Counted from the first letter of the stretch, positions 1 through 10,321 are shown. The stretch: DNA of 44,664 bases from Methanobacteriota archaeon (GCA_018662825.1 JABJFI010000013.1:1-44664), one strand, 5' to 3'. The notes: a model not told the origin generated them from the letters alone. A program made the numbers and translations.

Positions 1-1296
1 AGTGTTGCACTTCGGGATGCGAAGCTTGAACGAGCAATTCCTGGCCAAGAAGTCGGAGTTACCTTGAGAATTTTAGCAGACGGTGCTTGGGGCGTTCATT
101 CGACCACCGATCTAATCTCTTTACCATCTCAAATTGAATCGACAGTTAGGTTGGCTAAAGCTGTAGCAGCACGCCGTTCTTCCAAAGACAAACCCGTACA
201 GTTAGCAGAAGTACCAATCCTTGAAGACGAAATACATTGGAAACCAAAGAAAGATGTTCGGAACACGGATTTACAAACGAAAATTGACCATTTGAAAACG
301 CTTCATGACAGTGCAGCAGACGATGATAGCATAATCTCAGTTACTTGTGGTTGGAGTGATGAACACCTCCATACTGAACTGATGAGCAGTGAAGGAATGA
401 ATCGAGTTTGGTCTTTTCAACGTTCACTCATCAATGCAAGCGTGACTGGCCGGGATGGCGATGAAGTAGTTTCCTATAGAACGAGGCATGGCGGCGAAGG
501 TGGTCTTGAAGTCATCGAGCAATGCGATCTAGGACAACTTGGCGAATCTGCACGTATAGCAACGCTACGCTTGCTTAAAGCGGAACGAGCACCTTCAGGT
601 AAATTACCACTCATAGCAGACCGTGACCTAACTGGGGTTTACATTCACGAAGCACTAGGTCATCCGTGTGAAGCAGACCTTGTTGCTGCTGGTGATTCAT
701 GTCTTGATGGGAAACTCGGACAGAGTATTGGAAATGATATCGTTACGGTCGTTGATGACCCAACAATACGTGGAGGATATGGCGCTCACCCAATAGATGA
801 TGAAGGACTTGACACCCGTGAAAAGAAACTCATTCAGAATGGTGTGCTCACAGAATACCTCAATCATCGAGAAACAGCACACCACTTTGGTTTGGAACCA
901 AATGCAGGTGCAAGGGCCCAAGATGGCTTGCACCACCCACTTGTTCGCATGTCCAATACACTTATTCAAGGCGGTACTCACAACGATATCGATGAACTGA
1001 TGGAAGATATTCAGTATGGTGTTTATGCTTGTGGCTCTCGAGGCGGTCAAGTCGATACCGGCCGAGGCTCGTTCCAATTTGCCGCCCAAGAAGCATGGTT
1101 AATTGAGAACGGAGAACTCACACGTCCATTGAAAGATGTGAGTGTCAGTGGATTAACGCTTCAAATCCTCAAAGATGTCGATGGCCTAACTAGAGATGCT
1201 CGTCTTGCAGCCCCTGGTTTCTGTGGTAAAGGTCAAACGGTACCTGTTGGCGACGGTGGCCCGACGATGCGAATTTCTCAAGCGCTGGTGGGATGA
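1..1296 (+). CDS. tldD: TldD-family metalloprotease, 5' truncated by window edge
   Basis: ORF 64..1296 is open in frame back to base 1 (SVALRDAKLERAIPGQEVGVTLRIL...); HEALGHPCEAD zinc-binding motif; followed by TldE/PmbA homolog. Confidence 0.9.
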   Translation, partial: SVALRDAKLERAIPGQEVGVTLRILADGAWGVHSTTDLISLPSQIESTVRLAKAVAARRSSKDKPVQLAEVPILEDEIHWKPKKDVRNTDLQTKIDHLKTLHDSAADDDSIISVTCGWSDEHLHTELMSSEGMNRVWSFQRSLINASVTGRDGDEVVSYRTRHGGEGGLEVIEQCDLGQLGESARIATLRLLKAERAPSGKLPLIADRDLTGVYIHEALGHPCEADLVAAGDSCLDGKLGQSIGNDIVTVVDDPTIRGGYGAHPIDDEGLDTREKKLIQNGVLTEYLNHRETAHHFGLEPNAGARAQDGLHHPLVRMSNTLIQGGTHNDIDELMEDIQYGVYACGSRGGQVDTGRGSFQFAAQEAWLIENGELTRPLKDVSVSGLTLQILKDVDGLTRDARLAAPGFCGKGQTVPVGDGGPTMRISQALVG

Positions 1297-2702
1297 AGAT
1301 GTTACCAGATGATGCAGTAGACCGAATCGCTGAGGGTTGCCGGCAAATCGGTAAACTCTGCCAAAATAACGAGATTCAGCAGTGGGAAATTGTTGCAACT
1401 CAATCTTATGGCCACAGTATCGATATTGAAGCAGGAAAAATTTCTCTTGCTGCTGGTGGCGGCGAAGGTGGTTATGGAATTAGGGTGGTCGAAGATGGAC
1501 GTTTCGGTTATGCATATCTTGTCGATATCGGCTCTGCGGATAATGCCATCCAACAAGCACGCGATATTGCCAAAGTATCTCCGTCAGTGGCCGGTTTCCT
1601 CCTGCCAAGTGAGCAAAAAGCCGACAAAGTTGCAGGATTATTGGATAAGAATATCCTGAGTATTAGTCCCGAAGATCTCTTGGAACAAGCAGATGCGATA
1701 TTGAGTGAAGTTTCTTCTCTCGATGAAAGAGCAGTTGTCACTGGAGGCGGATTGGGCGTTGGAGCGAGCGCTGGTGCGATTTATTCAAGCGAAGGAATCG
1801 AGTCGAGTGGTGTTACAACTTCTCATGGAATTGGGGTTCAAGTTTCTATTGATGCCGATGATGAATTAACCAGTTCATTCGAAGGTGACTCGAGTCGTCA
1901 ACGTCTGACAAATGTCCCTGATTGCGTTGCAGTTGCCGTAGATTGGGCACAGAAGACTCGAGGGCCTATCGAAGTAAATACCGATGCTCACGATACTCCT
2001 GTTTTGATGACCAGTGAAGGATTCTCTCCATTGTTTTCGATGGTTGTTCCTTCCGCAATTCGTGGAGACCGATTGGTTCGCAATGAATCCTTCTGGTCCG
2101 GTAAACAAGGTGAATTGGTACTGGCCAATGACCTTTCACTAATCGATGATGGAAGATTAGAGGGAGGCAAATCAGCCTCTTCTCGCGATGGTGAAGGTGT
2201 TCCAACTCGTTGTCAAACATTGGTCGAAAATGGGCGTCTAATAGGGTCGCTCTGGTCGACAAGAGATGCTGCACAACAAGTAGCTGAAGGCCGTATTGAG
2301 CAGGCTGAATCCAACGGTTGTGCGGTTCGAGGAGGACATCAAAGTCCACCAAGCACCGGATGTGCGGATTTGCAAATGGTATCTTCTCAGAAAAGTTCCT
2401 CCCAAGATGCTCTTCTTGAGCGCATGCAAGACGGTTATATCGTTCACAGCGTCATGGGTGCCCACACAGCGAATCCAACCAGTGGTGATTTTTCGGTTAC
2501 TTCTAGCACATTGCTGCGAGTAGAAGGCGGCGAAATTCTTGGCCCAGTTAAGCAGGCAGGTTTGTCGGGTAATTTGGCAAAAGCACTTTCTCAAGAGGTC
2601 TATCTTGGAAATGATGTTAGAGTACAAGGCTCTTACTCATCCGGCAACATGCATCTCCCGGATGTGTTATTGATGCAAGGGCTCCGAATCAACCCTGTCT
2701 AA
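1293..2702 (+). CDS. pmbA: TldE/PmbA-family protein
   Basis: ORF 469 aa, 4-nt overlap with tldD; PmbA-like GGGEGGYGIRVVEDGRFGYAY and C-terminal LLRVEGGEILGPVKQAGLSGN... Confidence 0.85.
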   Translation: MKMLPDDAVDRIAEGCRQIGKLCQNNEIQQWEIVATQSYGHSIDIEAGKISLAAGGGEGGYGIRVVEDGRFGYAYLVDIGSADNAIQQARDIAKVSPSVAGFLLPSEQKADKVAGLLDKNILSISPEDLLEQADAILSEVSSLDERAVVTGGGLGVGASAGAIYSSEGIESSGVTTSHGIGVQVSIDADDELTSSFEGDSSRQRLTNVPDCVAVAVDWAQKTRGPIEVNTDAHDTPVLMTSEGFSPLFSMVVPSAIRGDRLVRNESFWSGKQGELVLANDLSLIDDGRLEGGKSASSRDGEGVPTRCQTLVENGRLIGSLWSTRDAAQQVAEGRIEQAESNGCAVRGGHQSPPSTGCADLQMVSSQKSSSQDALLERMQDGYIVHSVMGAHTANPTSGDFSVTSSTLLRVEGGEILGPVKQAGLSGNLAKALSQEVYLGNDVRVQGSYSSGNMHLPDVLLMQGLRINPV

Positions 2703-2893
2703 GTCTCTCAGTCACTTGTTTTGACAATCCAGTCAAAGCAAAAAACATCACGGCATTCTTTATGGCCTGTCGTCTCTCCTATACTCATCCATGGAGGTCA
2801 AGGGAGTGTACAGTCTCAACCAAAACGCACGAAAGCCCGCAGCCTGTTCTCCGTACAGGCCCCGAACGAATACGCCTGGCGGAGGTCTTTGCG

Positions 2894-4585
2894 ATGTCTG
2901 AAAAATACGAAACGCATGTAAAATCAATACTTGCAGAATGCCCGGATGCAGATTCTGAAGAAATATCCGCAGCCTTTGCAAAATACGAGAAAGAATTCTT
3001 TATTCCTCCTCAAGACGCTATGCGCTCAATACTTCGTCGTTTCAAGGGTGATATAGCACCGACTCCATCTTCCGGTTCCTCGTCGTCTTCCTCCACCACC
3101 AAACCGACACGCAAGGTAAGTCGCCTCAGTGAACTGAAAGGTGATGATCGTGACATCGAAATAGAAGTTGAAATCATTTCGCACAATATACGTGACCAAA
3201 TGATTCGTGGTGAACAAAAGCAAATCGCCTTTGGCCTTCTTGAAGATAATCCTTGGGAAGAAAATGGTGAAAAGAACCGTTGGGAATACAAGGACTGGGG
3301 CCCAAATACAAACATCACCCCAGGTTCGGTCGTTCGAATCGAAGGTGCTTCAGTTAACGAATACCAAGGAAAGATGTCCTTAAACATCAACCAATCAACC
3401 CGTATTGCTGTGGTCCGAGAAGGAACTCGACCAGTGGTTGCACCAGGAGAGCCACAGGACATCTCAACTTTACCTGCAGAGGGGTATGTTTGCATTGTTG
3501 GAAGAATTCTTGCTGCACGTCCAGACCAGATTCACCGTAAAGACGGTTCAGGCTCCATAGACATCGTTCGAGGTCGGTTGGCAGATGAATCTGGAACCAT
3601 TGGTTTCCTCTCTTGGGAGCCATTTGACCATGAAGTTGGAACGCTTCTCAAGATTGAAGGCGCACAAGTGAGAACATTCCGTGATACACCCGAACTCAAT
3701 TTCGGTCGAACTTCGAAAATCGAAATTTACCATGACAAGAACTTCGCAGATACTGAAGAACTTTCCGAAAAGACAGTCCTTACGGTCTCCGAATTACGAG
3801 ACGGTGCACGAGATGTTGATGCTGTCGTTCAAATCACCGAGTGGGCAAAACGTTCGTTTACTCGAGATGGGGAAGAACGCTTCCTATGGTCGGGTCAAAT
3901 CGCAGACCCAACTGGTCGTTGTCGTATGAGTGCATGGAATGAATTACCTATCTCTGAAGATAAATTGCCAATCACCGTTCGCCTCAAAGGAGTACGTGTA
4001 AGGGCTTGGCAAGGGGTCCCAGATATCACTGTTGATACGACAGACCAAGTTGAGATTCTCGATGCTCCACCCTGGGATAATGACCTGGATTTGAAAAATC
4101 ATACCGTTGAGGTTGCTTTACATGACCTTTCAGCCGGCCCAAGTCGTGTTGGAATTTCTACCAGTGCAATTGTGGTCAGTGTCCGTGAAGATTCTGGCTT
4201 TATACAAAGGTGCACAGAATGCCGGCGCGTTCTCCGTGAAGGGGCTTGTGCCGAGCATGGTTCAAATGACGGCAACACCGATGTTCGTCTCCGTTTGGCC
4301 ATTGACGATGGCCGCTCTAGTGTCTCACTTTTGACTAATAAAGAAGCTACACTGGGCCTTCTTGGGATGGATGAATCACAACTTCAAGATGCGGTTAATG
4401 ATGCAGGACAAGTTGCTTTTGTCCAATCTTTGCGTGGAAAAATGCTTGGACGCAAGATATCAGCATCAGGGCGAACCATAGTTGATGAGCAAGGTGCTAT
4501 GCTGCTTGCAGATGGTGCATCTCTCGTTGAAGAAGACGCAGGACTACGGGCGACTGAAATTCGTGCTCAATGGAGGGTTGCTTGA
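2894..4585 (+). CDS. Replication factor A / single-stranded DNA-binding protein with multiple OB folds and a zinc-finger-like region
   Basis: ATG at 2894 inside ORF 2762..4585; repeated OB-type segments (VVRIEGASVNEYQGKMSLNIN; LLKIEGAQVRTFRDTPELNFG; RLKGVRVRAWQGVPDITVD); CTECRRVLREGACAEHG. Confidence 0.88.
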   Translation: MSEKYETHVKSILAECPDADSEEISAAFAKYEKEFFIPPQDAMRSILRRFKGDIAPTPSSGSSSSSSTTKPTRKVSRLSELKGDDRDIEIEVEIISHNIRDQMIRGEQKQIAFGLLEDNPWEENGEKNRWEYKDWGPNTNITPGSVVRIEGASVNEYQGKMSLNINQSTRIAVVREGTRPVVAPGEPQDISTLPAEGYVCIVGRILAARPDQIHRKDGSGSIDIVRGRLADESGTIGFLSWEPFDHEVGTLLKIEGAQVRTFRDTPELNFGRTSKIEIYHDKNFADTEELSEKTVLTVSELRDGARDVDAVVQITEWAKRSFTRDGEERFLWSGQIADPTGRCRMSAWNELPISEDKLPITVRLKGVRVRAWQGVPDITVDTTDQVEILDAPPWDNDLDLKNHTVEVALHDLSAGPSRVGISTSAIVVSVREDSGFIQRCTECRRVLREGACAEHGSNDGNTDVRLRLAIDDGRSSVSLLTNKEATLGLLGMDESQLQDAVNDAGQVAFVQSLRGKMLGRKISASGRTIVDEQGAMLLADGASLVEEDAGLRATEIRAQWRVA

Positions 4586-5514
4586 TGCAATCTAGCGGTC
4601 GTGCAAAACGACAACCTGCGTGGCATATGCTTGCCTCGGAATTCAGTGAAGCATCTCTCAACGAGAAAGGCTCAGGTGAATACGACCCCTCGTTCGTTAT
4701 TACCAAACTCGGTGCAAAAGTCAACAGAGTGGTTGTAGCAGGGCTCTTAGAACGCCTTGAAGTTCGAGAAACATCCAATGGTTCAACACTCTACCAAGGT
4801 CAAATGCGTGACCCTTCTGGTCTGCATTACTTTTCAGTCGGAGATTATGCAAGTGAATCTATGCGCGAACTAACCCTTAGTTTAGTAGAGAAAACGGAAG
4901 TTGGTGAACCAGTACTTCTTCTTATGGTTGCCAAATCTCGATGGTACCAAACCGATGAGGGTGCAATATACACATCACTTCGCCCAGAAGAGGCTTGTGA
5001 GATTGATGCTCAGCAATACGCCCTTTGGCTGACTAGAACATGCGAAGACACACTCCAAAGAATGAAGCACTTTACCGATTCCTTGGCTGCTGAACCAACA
5101 CGAGAAGGTTTGGTAAATGCTGGAGTCCCTGAACACATGATAGATGGACTACTCGTCTCTCGTAATCATTACGGTGAAATTGATATTGAAAATTATACCC
5201 TCAATATCATGCAGGCATTGGACATCGCGGAAGGACGTATGGAGGCAGCTAGCCAACCGGTTGCTGCACCAACCCCTCGAACCGATGACGATACAGATGA
5301 ATCGTCTCCAAGCGGAGAATCAGAAGTTAAGGATTCAATCATTTCAATAATCGAGCAACTCGACCAAGGTGACGGTGTTGATTTTGAAACTGTATTGACC
5401 AATGCAGTTGCACGAGGATTCGACCGCAGTCTAGCGGAAGAAAAGCTCGATGAACTTTCAAACGAAGGAACACTTCATGAACCAAGATTTGGTTGGTTTA
5501 GAATAGTGGCTTGA
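4585..5514 (+). CDS. RPA-associated protein (COG3390-like), OB-fold protein
   Basis: Overlaps upstream RPA gene (TGATG); FVITKLGAKVNRVVVAGLLERLEVRE...YQGQMRDPSGLHYFSVGDY typical of archaeal RPA partner. Confidence 0.8.
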   Translation: MQSSGRAKRQPAWHMLASEFSEASLNEKGSGEYDPSFVITKLGAKVNRVVVAGLLERLEVRETSNGSTLYQGQMRDPSGLHYFSVGDYASESMRELTLSLVEKTEVGEPVLLLMVAKSRWYQTDEGAIYTSLRPEEACEIDAQQYALWLTRTCEDTLQRMKHFTDSLAAEPTREGLVNAGVPEHMIDGLLVSRNHYGEIDIENYTLNIMQALDIAEGRMEAASQPVAAPTPRTDDDTDESSPSGESEVKDSIISIIEQLDQGDGVDFETVLTNAVARGFDRSLAEEKLDELSNEGTLHEPRFGWFRIVA

Positions 5515-5574
5515 TGATTTCCGCCCCCAACATTGAAGTCCTTGCCACTGCGTGGCTAAATTAGAGGTAAAGAA

Positions 5575-5928
5575 ATGGCTGGCATGGATTTTTTTATTCG
5601 CCCCGCATCTGGAACGACAAGTGCAGATTGGGTTCGTATTCCCAATTGTGACATGAAAGTGCGTTTGACACGCCGTCTAACCCGCACTATTATTCGTGGT
5701 GAAGAGGGTGATGATTTGCACGACGAAGGTTCAGAATCGGCAGCATACAGCGTTACAGGCGAAATCACGCTCGATGATTACAAGCGTGTTTTGTCTATGT
5801 TCCGTTCCGGCCAACCATACATCCATGACCCATTCGAAGAACGTGATGTGAAAGTGATTTTCGCCTCAATGGAATACGATGGTTCAAATGAAATGTTTAC
5901 ATTCGAATTACTCGAAGATATTGTGTGA
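5575..5928 (+). CDS. Small conserved-looking protein of unknown function, first gene of pilus-like operon
   Basis: 117 aa ORF; 9 nt upstream of TadC-like gene, same strand. Confidence 0.75.
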   Translation: MAGMDFFIRPASGTTSADWVRIPNCDMKVRLTRRLTRTIIRGEEGDDLHDEGSESAAYSVTGEITLDDYKRVLSMFRSGQPYIHDPFEERDVKVIFASMEYDGSNEMFTFELLEDIV

Positions 5929-5937
5929 GGTGATTCT

Positions 5938-6519
5938 ATGCGGAAATTGGATGAACAGAGAGAAATTCTCTATGTCATCCGAACAATGGATGTCTTGATG
6001 TCTTCCGGCGTCGGTCTAGAAGCAGCGATTCACACAATCGGCAGTGGTGGATATGGAATTATTTCTGAAGACTTCTCTGACATGATGGGGCGTTTGCGTA
6101 AAGGAAGCAGTCGCGGACTAGGGCCTGAATTGAAATCGCTCATGAATAAAGCAGATTCTGAGGGATATCGCCGCCTTATCAACACAATGTACACGAATGT
6201 CACACAGAATACTGACATTATTGAAACAATAAGAAAACAAGGTTCACGTATGGAAAATGAGCGAACTGAGTCGGTGAAGAAGTACATCGAAGAACTCGGT
6301 GCAGTCCCGGAAACGCTTCTTTCTATCGGCATGATAGGACCTATTATTCTCGCTATTGCTGGACTTGTTCCACAGATTATGGGTGGCGATTTAGGAACAT
6401 TCATGCAATTACCTCCAACCTCAACCATTAATTCCGTCGTGAATGGTGGGCTGATTGTGACCTTGTTTGGAATGTTCATGATTGGTTTGAAAGCACACAC
6501 AAAGGACCCGGGGTTGTGA
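5938..6519 (+). CDS. Type II/IV secretion system F-domain protein (TadB/TadC/FlaJ-like)
   Basis: MDVLMSSGVGLEAAIHTIGSGGYG...ETLLSIGMIGPIILAIAGLVPQIM with C-terminal TM helices; upstream of TadA-like ATPase. Confidence 0.8.
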   Translation: MRKLDEQREILYVIRTMDVLMSSGVGLEAAIHTIGSGGYGIISEDFSDMMGRLRKGSSRGLGPELKSLMNKADSEGYRRLINTMYTNVTQNTDIIETIRKQGSRMENERTESVKKYIEELGAVPETLLSIGMIGPIILAIAGLVPQIMGGDLGTFMQLPPTSTINSVVNGGLIVTLFGMFMIGLKAHTKDPGL

Positions 6520-6520
6520 T

Positions 6521-7255
6521 TTGATGTTGTTCGGACTCATTGAAACATTCAACGAAAATCTCTTGTTATTGGTACTTGTTGTCTTTGGAGTTGCAAGCGC
6601 TGCAGGAGGAATCCCTCCTATGCTTGAGCGTACAAGGCGCCGTACTATAGAGAACGCACTTCCATCCTTGCTCGAATCACTTTCCGATTCTGTGGGGGCT
6701 GGAAGAGGCATTCAAGAATCAATGATGGAGCAATCAAGAACTCTCCCCGGAGTTCTTGGAAAATTACTCAAAGAAACACTAGAAGAAAGCCATTCTTCAT
6801 CTTTTGATGCTGCTCTTGCTGCTTTTTCTGCAAAAACACGTTCTTCACAAGTTCAACGTGTGATGGTTCTGATTCAGACTGCCATCGATCAAGATGCACC
6901 ACTTCAGGGCATTCTTTCTGATTTAGCAATGGATTACGAGCGTCTTAATGACCTCATGAACAAGCGCGAAGAGGAATTATTGGGCAGAGGGATATTGATT
7001 GTTCTTTTCATCTGCATCGGCTTACCAGTTCTCATCGCCTTTATCGTTGGCTTATTTGCTCCTGCTAGCAGAGGCTTTCAAATCGATTCTTTCAATGTCA
7101 CATTTTCATTATTCTTTGGAGCAGCATCTGCAATTGCAATTGGTGTTTCAGGACGAATGCTCGGTCGATTCAAAGATGCACTTTGGTGGATGCCAGGTTG
7201 GATTGCTTTTTCTATGAGTCTCTATCTAGGGGCAGTCATAATGATTGGAGGATGA
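6521..7255 (+). CDS. Second secretion system F-domain protein (TadC/FlaJ-like)
   Basis: N-terminal TM, ALPSLLESLSDSVGAGRGIQESMMEQSR..., several C-terminal TM helices; operonic. Confidence 0.8.
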   Translation: MMLFGLIETFNENLLLLVLVVFGVASAAGGIPPMLERTRRRTIENALPSLLESLSDSVGAGRGIQESMMEQSRTLPGVLGKLLKETLEESHSSSFDAALAAFSAKTRSSQVQRVMVLIQTAIDQDAPLQGILSDLAMDYERLNDLMNKREEELLGRGILIVLFICIGLPVLIAFIVGLFAPASRGFQIDSFNVTFSLFFGAASAIAIGVSGRMLGRFKDALWWMPGWIAFSMSLYLGAVIMIGG

Positions 7256-7259
7256 AAAA

Positions 7260-8498
7260 ATGAGCGAACAAGTCTTAGCACAATACGGCCGAGTGACAAT
7301 TTATACTGAAGAAAACCACCCTTCACCGATTTACCATGTAGATGGTGCAGTTGAGCCGAACCCATATGGCGATATTGCCGTTCTTTTGGAAGATGATGCA
7401 CTTGAAGAAGTGATGTACAATGGTGGGACTCAGTGTGTGAAAATCGCTCACCGAGACCACGGTATGTGCCGTACAAACATTTGGATTGATGATGATTCTG
7501 GAATTCAAATTGCCAAAAACATCGCTGCTTTTACCAATGTTCCGCTTGGAGATGGCCCAGGACTTGTGCCAATTTTTGATGGAAGACTCCCAGATGGTTC
7601 ACGTGTAAACGGAACTATCCCGCCCGTCACTCCAGATGGCCCTACTCTCACCATTCGTAAATTCCGTGAAGACCCCTTGACAATGATTGACCTAGTCAAA
7701 TTCGGTACTGTTAATGCCCGCCTTGCGGCAATGATGTGGGTTTGGATCGAAGGACTTGATAGTCGTCCTGCTAACTTTGTTATTGCAGGAGGAACCGGTT
7801 CTGGTAAAACAACCACCCTAAATTGCCTCGGGATGTTTATTCCTTGGCATCGTCGTTTGCTCACTGTAGAAGATACCGCTGAATTGCAAGTCTACCACGA
7901 CCACTGGCTTCGTATGGAAACTCGACGAGAACGCCCAGATGGGACAGCTGAAATCGACATGAATGATTGCTTGAAGTCAAGTCTCCGTATGCGACCTGAC
8001 CGAATCATTGTTGGAGAAGTTCGTGGGCCTGAGGCAGCAACTTTGCTTACCGCCATGAACACAGGCCACGATGGCTCATTCGGTTCACTGCACGCAAACA
8101 CAGCTCAAGAAACAGTAACTAGAATGATCAACCCACCGATGAATGTTCCACCGATTATGCTCAGCGGTCTTGATCTAATAATCATCCAAGCACGACTTCA
8201 CGTTAATGGGAAAACCGCTCGTAAGATTACTGAAGTTGCGGAGATTGCTGGAATGGAAGGTGACAAACCTCGATTAAACATTATCTGGAAATATAATGCT
8301 GCTACCGACCAAATTGAAGAAACCGGAATCCCTTCGAAACTCCGTGAAATTATTTGTAAAGCAGCTGGTGTTTCACCGGATATCTTCGAAAAACACGTTT
8401 CACAACGACAAGCAATTCTCAAAGATTTGGTACAACGTGACATCCACGACATTCAAACAGTAACACAAGTTATCCAAAACTTCTACGCATCTCGTTGA
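7260..8498 (+). CDS. Secretion/pilus assembly ATPase, TadA/CpaF/FlaI family
   Basis: Walker A GGTGSGKTTTLN, SSLRMRPDRIIVGEVRGPEAATLLTAMNTGHDGSFGSLHAN; ATG at 7260. Confidence 0.93.
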   Translation: MSEQVLAQYGRVTIYTEENHPSPIYHVDGAVEPNPYGDIAVLLEDDALEEVMYNGGTQCVKIAHRDHGMCRTNIWIDDDSGIQIAKNIAAFTNVPLGDGPGLVPIFDGRLPDGSRVNGTIPPVTPDGPTLTIRKFREDPLTMIDLVKFGTVNARLAAMMWVWIEGLDSRPANFVIAGGTGSGKTTTLNCLGMFIPWHRRLLTVEDTAELQVYHDHWLRMETRRERPDGTAEIDMNDCLKSSLRMRPDRIIVGEVRGPEAATLLTAMNTGHDGSFGSLHANTAQETVTRMINPPMNVPPIMLSGLDLIIIQARLHVNGKTARKITEVAEIAGMEGDKPRLNIIWKYNAATDQIEETGIPSKLREIICKAAGVSPDIFEKHVSQRQAILKDLVQRDIHDIQTVTQVIQNFYASR

Positions 8499-8503
8499 AG
8501 AGT

Positions 8504-10321
8504 TTATCCTCGAAGACGTGCAAGCAATTCGTCGATTGCATCTATTTTCCCACGGACTGAATTGAGACGGTCAGAAGCATCACTGACTGATTCAGCAATG
8601 ACTAATTCTTCATCAGTTTCTACTTCTTCTTCTCCCTGTGGTTTGAATGCTTGAGCAAGAGCCTTGAGTTCTGTGACAATTGCATCGACTTGGGTGTCAG
8701 AAATCATTATTCCTGGTGCAATGCGAGGGATTTCTGAGGGCGAAATAAATCCTAATTCAGCTCCAATTATTCCTGCGCAAGCAAGAACACGTGGCCGTAA
8801 ATCAACCGTATTCACTTCGTAACCTCTCGATTCAAGGAATCGAATGACTAAGGCTTGTTGTGAGTCGGAGAAACTCCCCTCACTTGATTCGAGAACTGTT
8901 TCAACGAGTTCTTCAAATCCGGCAATATTTCTCTCAAGTCGATCAACAGTCATACGCTCGATGTCAGTTAGATGAACAGCACCATGTTGCAATACTCGAA
9001 GAATACGGTTACGTCGAGCGATTGAAGGGTCTTGAAGTGCTTCAGCCTGGTGGATTTCCACATGGAGGTCGAATAGTGCATGAAGCCTACCAGATACACT
9101 AGGAATTCTCAAATCGAGACCCATTCCATGTCCAATTTCTTCGAATGACATTCTGGCCTTGACCAAATCGCCTTCTGATGATGCAAGTGTATTGTTCAAT
9201 TGATCACGGAGCATATCGCGGGCATTTTCGAAATTTCGTAATGCTTCACGTTCTCGCCAAGAATTTGGCATTGCGACCACAGCATCCTTTTCAGTTTGAG
9301 AACGGAATTCTAATTCCATCATTGTATTGCGAATTCCATCACTAACTGCTGGGATTTCTACAGCAAATCCATGGCTTGAAAGACTTTGGATAAATGCTTC
9401 CAAATCATCAGTGTCACTGGTACTGCTCACCGCTAAGTAATCTCTTCCAGCCGCCTCAATTTCTGCGGCACGAGCAGTTAATTCAAGCAGCACTGCTTCG
9501 ACTTCTAGGCTGTGTTCAACTACTTCTGCCACATGGGCACTTTGGACCATTGCTGGAGCATCAACCACATCAAGAGAACCCTGCCCTGCACGTAGTGCAT
9601 CATCAATTGATGCAGCAATAGGTGCCCGAGAGATTGGAATCCCTTCTTGAGCTAATTCAGTTCGCATTTCAGTCTCTTGCTCAAAAGTCCATCCTTCCGG
9701 ATGTTGTGAAACAAAGTTTTCTACTGTTTCAATAACAACATCTTGCTCGGTAACACTTTTTGTTTCAGGAGATTCATTCTTTGAATCTTCACTTGGAATT
9801 GGAATTGCGACAACAGAATCGCCACTGCGTGGGCGGCGCAGGCTTTTCTTGACTTTACCCCAGCCACCTTGCTGATAGGCTAATACGCCTGCGACACGAA
9901 CGAGTAGTGCTTGTTTATTGCCAGAAAGAGGTAGTTCCAAAATTTTGCACATTTCATGCAATTGGTCACGAGTCATTGAATCAAGTGATTCAGGTACGAA
10001 TTGTTTTGGGTCTTGATTGAGGTGAAGATACAGGCGTTGGCGACGAGCCCGAACTGAGCCTGATTTTTTGATTCCAAAAATCCCTAGGATTTCTCCAATC
10101 TCTGCATTCATGAGATTCTTTATTCCCTCTGGAGAAAGGTCCCATTCATCCAATATAAGATGCTGAATCAATCGAGCCCGAACAACTTCGACTGAGCCTT
10201 TTTTGGGCAAATTATAGGTGGCAGCCAACTCCTTGAGCCCATCAAATCGTGCTTGATAGAGTTCGTTCAAGAGTTCGCCTTTTGCAGTCACTGCCTCACC
10301 TACCGTTGACTTTCGGTTCAA
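8504..10321 (-). CDS. Large helical protein with N-terminal SAP-like repeats
   Basis: 605 aa ORF; LKELAATYNLPKKGSVEVVRARLIQHL, IGEILGIFGIKKSGSVRARRQRLYLHL, LHEMCKILELPLSGNKQALLVRVAGVL resemble consecutive SAP-type motifs. Confidence 0.7.
   Translation of the reverse strand: MNRKSTVGEAVTAKGELLNELYQARFDGLKELAATYNLPKKGSVEVVRARLIQHLILDEWDLSPEGIKNLMNAEIGEILGIFGIKKSGSVRARRQRLYLHLNQDPKQFVPESLDSMTRDQLHEMCKILELPLSGNKQALLVRVAGVLAYQQGGWGKVKKSLRRPRSGDSVVAIPIPSEDSKNESPETKSVTEQDVVIETVENFVSQHPEGWTFEQETEMRTELAQEGIPISRAPIAASIDDALRAGQGSLDVVDAPAMVQSAHVAEVVEHSLEVEAVLLELTARAAEIEAAGRDYLAVSSTSDTDDLEAFIQSLSSHGFAVEIPAVSDGIRNTMMELEFRSQTEKDAVVAMPNSWREREALRNFENARDMLRDQLNNTLASSEGDLVKARMSFEEIGHGMGLDLRIPSVSGRLHALFDLHVEIHQAEALQDPSIARRNRILRVLQHGAVHLTDIERMTVDRLERNIAGFEELVETVLESSEGSFSDSQQALVIRFLESRGYEVNTVDLRPRVLACAGIIGAELGFISPSEIPRIAPGIMISDTQVDAIVTELKALAQAFKPQGEEEVETDEELVIAESVSDASDRLNSVRGKIDAIDELLARLRG

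Noticed and set aside
697-1089. Minus-strand ORF opposite tldD (and many similar antisense ORFs)
   Set aside because: Lies fully within a clear family gene on the other strand; translation has no recognisable motif
2762-2893. N-terminal extension of the RPA ORF
   Set aside because: Translation is not RPA-like; the ATG at 2894 gives a sensible N-terminus
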